64,000 nt of DNA from Mermis nigrescens (taxonomy: Eukaryota > Nematoda > Enoplea > Mermithida > Mermithidae): positions 9,359,607 to 9,423,606 of the forward strand of contig JAVLUZ010000142.1 of NCBI GenBank assembly GCA_036768485.1. The letters are read 5' to 3'. The notes under the pieces were generated by a model. It was not told the origin of the DNA and ran no database searches. It worked only from the letters and a program-made list of their open reading frames with translations. The first letter of the stretch is position 1. Every line of letters begins with the position of its first letter. This document shows positions 60,282-64,000 of the stretch, in pieces. The position numbers were made by a program, and so were the translations under genes.

Positions 60282-61402
60282 AGGTCAAAAGGATTTAGTT
60301 TAGTCAAAACAACACGTATAAAGTACGCAGAGACCTCATGCAAAAGATATCGAGACTAACAGTCAGCAAAGTGACCTTTTTCCGACCGGATTAGCTTAAT
60401 TCCTTTATCCCACCAAGCTGCATAACTCAAAAAGCTATAAAAGCCGAAATAAATTGGCAAAATTGCTCAGTGTTTTTATCTGCTCATGCGTCACACTGAG
60501 CGATTTTCGCTCAGTGGTTGCCCGTTTTTGTGAAATTGCGTCTCGAAAGCTCTAAATAATTCTTAATTGCAACAACTTTTGTTTCTTAATTTAATTAATT
60601 CTGCTCCCAATCCTCAGCTGTGCTCAGTCTGCAGCCAGTCCGGCTGCTTGGCGAAAAACCAAAACCCGTCACATTCGACTCGCCATAATTTGTAAATAAT
60701 TTATTTCAACAATAAATAATTAAATCAAAAATATTGTTGTTTTGAGGACTTCCGCAACCTAAGGGGGTCGATCGAGACAATGGTTACAGCATACAATAAA
60801 TGCGTGCTAAACTTTACTCCAAAATATTTATTCTGTGTGAACTTAGGGGCCTCTTTAATAGGTGAAATGAGTAACATTTGTGGGAGAACTGTTAAAAGGC
60901 ATCAACTTGGGGGTTAAAGTAGGGCATAAACTTTTTATTTTACGTTTTAAAAATATAACTTCCTGGACAACTTTTTACGCGTAGTTGGAATATGTCATTT
61001 TGTAAATATGTGCACGCTTTGTTTATTAATTAATTAATCTCAAAGTCGGTCAAAAATTTTGTCGCAAAATATTTTAGTGAATGTCTGGTGTGCTGTATCT
61101 TTTGACCGAAAAGCTTTCAAAAGCTGAAATTTAGTTATTAGAAGAACTTGCAGTCTGTAAACCGCTTTCTTAGTTCAGGGGATATATCTCGCTCAATATG
61201 ATAAAATTAATTTTATACCCATTTTTGGCCTATTTTTACAGCTCGATATCACAACTGTACACGATACAATTTCTTCGTTTATTGTTCCATAAAAAAAACA
61301 AATTCTAAACTACAAAATCGTGATGCACACATTTTTGACCCAGCTGTCGTTAGCAGTTTAATAATGTTCTTAAAAATGACTTAGCTTGGATGTCTGCGCA
61401 CA
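60282..61402. other. Non-coding stretch
   Basis: AT-rich DNA with no gene, RNA gene or repeat end that I can support. Confidence 0.5.
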
Positions 61403-61410
61403 GTGTAATC

Positions 61411-61827
61411 ATACATTCACAGCATGGGAATTCAGGGGGATAAAATTTATAAGTGCCTTTTTTGGAGCTAAAAATGATAGTTACGCGTCAAAAACATCGT
61501 TTTTCGGCGTTTGTGACGATGCTCTATCTTTTCAGAGCATGAAAAATATTAAAAAATGTCGAAAAAAATTCAAAAATGAATAAAATTTAGTCAAAACATG
61601 AGTATATGTATGGCAAGAAGCGCCAAAAATTTGACGCTTTTGAGCAAATAGATAGCTAAAACGCTTAGAAAAACTTATTTTCTACGAATTTTCAGGGACT
61701 TTCAGAAAATCACGAATTGGGGGAGGGTAGGGTCAAAAAATTTCTTCGGGGGGGGTGAGGTGAAAATTTTTCTGGGTTGAGGGGTTAGGGCTGAACCCCC
61801 AAACACCTCCAAATTATGTATATATGA
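61411..61827. mobile_element. Probable MITE
   Basis: About 417 bp between GTGTAATC (61403-61410) and GTGTAACC (61828-61835), 7 of 8. Weak inverted ends. The interior has G-tracts and an AAGAAGCGCC core shared with 41840-42180. Confidence 0.45.
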
Positions 61828-61835
61828 GTGTAACC

Positions 61836-62740
61836 ATTTTTTGGACATTTGAAAAGATGCTCAATTTGGACAAAATCCGTTTTTATTATCTTCTTTTATT
61901 GTTGTATATTTGATTAGGACTTATACTGCCTTCTTATCTCATTAGCTTTTTGTAGACGGGTGCACAATGTTCAGTTTAAACATCGGATTTGACATGTCAT
62001 AGGTTAGGTTCACGTATTTTACCTTCTCCTTAGTTTCTCCAGTTTCTGAATCGTCACATTTTACAATGTTATGTCCACTCATTGGACTGTTTAGTTAGCT
62101 TGGCTTCACGTACATAAGCACATACTTTTATTTGCTTTTTTCAATATTTTTACTGCGACTAACATTGCATACTTTCAGTTTAACCTAGATTTACCTTATG
62201 GAGAGTAAAACTGTGCTTTACCTTGCTCATTTTTACCTAGTCTGACTGGCCTTTATTTCCATTTATTATTTCCGAAGCTATATATTTTTAGACTAGATAA
62301 AGATTCAATAAATATTGCTTTTACAGCAATAGATATCGAAAAATTATGTTTTTGTATAATTAGTGTATTCAGTGGCTCTGGGTGTCACAACACAAGCCCA
62401 CTACTTTTTATTATGGACATAGCTTACTTCAGACCTGTAAAGAATTTGTCTGAATCTGATAAAAAGCTGTTATCAGGTCAATCAGAATTAGCCTTATGTG
62501 TGTGGGTATCCGCTGCATCCCTACAAAGCACAAAGATTGAATACAAAAACAAAAGATAAGTTGTCTATGAATTGGATGATGAGATATCATTTGTGCAAAC
62601 AGTCCGAAGGATGGATTTTGTGTATATATGAAATAAAGTTTAAAATTTTTGAAATCTTGCTACAAATTTTTCTTTGCCATCGTATAGAGCTTGTCAAAAA
62701 ATGCTTAAAAAAGCCTTTCTTTGCGCCTTCATCCAAATGG
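61836..62740. other. Non-coding stretch
   Basis: AT-rich, no recognised feature. An open frame from 62498 runs into the MITE at 62749 and shows no domain. Confidence 0.5.
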
Positions 62741-62748
62741 TTCTTAAG

Positions 62749-63509
62749 CAGTGTTTTTTTTGTACAAGGTCCGTTTGTACATGTACAAAGATGGTCCCCA
62801 AAAGTCTCTGTACATTATGTACATGCAAATTTTTGTGTACTATAATATAGTACAGTAGCGATTTTAGTGTGGTAAAACAGGGTTTCCGACTTTTGGTAGT
62901 GCATTTTAGCTAATTTCTGGGTTTCTGACGCAAAAAATTACTAAAAATTATCTGAAAACGGCGCGAAGCGCCGAAAAATGTTGACATTTTTCCATTCTAA
63001 ATGCAAATTCTGCCATTTTAAAGATATATAGGACAAACAATTACTCATTTCGGCGCGAAGCGCCGAAAATTTTGGGAATTTTACACCTTTTTACAGTTTT
63101 TGTCTTTCTGAACATCTTTGTACATTTTGTACACACAAAATTTTAGGGTACTATAATATGGTATGGCAGCGTTTTCAGTGTGGTAAAAACAGAATTCTTC
63201 GACTTTTCGTAATGTGTTTTAGCTAATTTATGGGTCTATAAGGGCAAAAATCACTAAGAATCGTCTTAAAACGGCGCGAAGCGCGGAAAAAATTTGACTT
63301 TTTCACTTTTGAAATGCAATTTCTACCATTATAAAGATGTATAGAACCCACAATTACTCATTTCGGCGCGAAATGCCGAAATTTTTTCGCATTTTAGACC
63401 TTTTTTGCAATTTTTGTCTTCCCAAAAATCTTTGTACATGTACAAAGACGGTCCCGAAAAGTCTTTGTACATCGGGAAAAATCTTTGCCGAGTACAAAAA
63501 AGAACACTG
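62749..63509. mobile_element. hAT-like element (CAGTGTTTTTTTTGTAC family), long copy
   Basis: A 761-bp element with ends CAGTGTTTTTTTTGTACAAG and (reverse) CAGTGTTCTTTTTTGTACTC and a perfect 8-bp duplication TTCTTAAG (62741-62748, 63510-63517). The interior is two tandem versions of a roughly 300-bp module, each with TGTACA-T-GTACA, a TATAATATGGTA-like block and ACGGCGCGAAGCGC. The module also occurs in the palindrome arms. Confidence 0.9.
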
Positions 63510-63679
63510 TTCTTAAGAATTCGATTTCAAGAAATTTGCGATCTTCCCTGACATAAAATACTTGGCTTGTCAAAAAGAATTATTGAGTAGTAGGCAATAG
63601 GCATTTATGCACACTGGGGGTATGGGATGCCCAGCAGTATAATCTGAAGTATTTTTTGGGTAGTACGCTGCCCATTCCT

Positions 63680-64000
63680 TTATAGCAAAGATAGATGCTC
63701 CGATCGAACAAAAAAGACGAATATACTTGGGATTACGGATTATTAGATCAGAGGACTAGGAAAAAGCTACCAATGTATTTGCTTAAAGTCGCAAAAATCT
63801 ATTAAAAATCAGGCTTTTTCTAGGCAACACAAAAATCGAAGCATATTCTGACGCCTCTGAAAAATGCAACCTTTTTAAATAATTTTTAATACTCCACATA
63901 AGAGAGTATAAGCATAATCTAAAATATACACTTTTTGTGGATGGCTTGCAAGTTGCAACGCTGACTTGCTTCGTATCATGACTAATAGAAAAGTGACTGC
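63680..64000. repeat. Repeat related to the element at 36335-36964
   Basis: 63690-63840 matches 36790-36960 in reverse (ATGCTCCGATCGAACAAAAA, ATATACTTGGGATTACGG). 63860-63970 matches 36380-36450 directly (CATAATCTAAAATAT, TGGCTTGCAAGTTGCAACGC). It continues off the right edge. Confidence 0.6.

Overview
This is an AT-rich animal genome window: GT-AG introns, TA-rich microsatellites, and a core promoter with a TATA box plus a TCATTC initiator at arthropod-like spacing. An arthropod or other ecdysozoan is my best guess, with low confidence. About 3% of the window is identifiable host coding sequence. The rest is intron, AT-rich intergenic DNA and mobile elements, many of them nested.

Host genes, all on the + strand: (1) a complete three-exon beta-1,3-galactosyltransferase (GT31) at 3869-7891; (2) a tubulin-tyrosine-ligase-like gene with eight consecutive phase-compatible exons at 10979-15691, whose last exon(s) I could not find; (3) the last two exons of a calponin/transgelin-family gene at 39522-41425. 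Intron phases were checked by hand and join without frame breaks.

The centrepiece is a 13.6-kb palindrome at 16802-30413. Its arms are about 6.9 kb (16802-23738) and 6.6 kb (23780-30413), around a 41-bp asymmetric spacer made of two 19-bp direct repeats. Each arm carries the same promoter and the same long gene for a Maverick/Polinton/adintovirus-type family B DNA polymerase, transcribed inward. The polymerase has an acidic N-terminus, an OTU-protease-like domain, zinc-binding Cys clusters, a 3'-5' exonuclease, an EF-GC-WHGC motif and the palm motifs. No integrase, capsid, ATPase or protease gene is visible. Both polB copies are broken, by different lesions. The left copy also has a 270-bp hAT-like MITE inserted and has lost a catalytic Asp. 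The outer tips start AGTAGTAAAGC, compatible with Polinton-like AG termini, but I see no 6-bp target duplication.

The remaining repeats fall into families definable from target duplications: many hAT-like elements with 8-bp duplications (4483, 14154, 18527, 31508, 43046, 46878, 50175, 50639, 51691, 53195, 53601, 54505, 59158, 62749) and a Mutator-like family with 9-bp duplications (1975, 48405, 53294). At 53195-58430 four elements are nested one inside another, and the outermost retains a hAT transposase C-terminal remnant. A 5'-truncated non-LTR retrotransposon (49161-50009) sits inside one Mutator-like copy. A fold-back element lies at about 37006-39345, just upstream of the calponin exons. 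No tRNA, rRNA or CRISPR array was recognised by reading.
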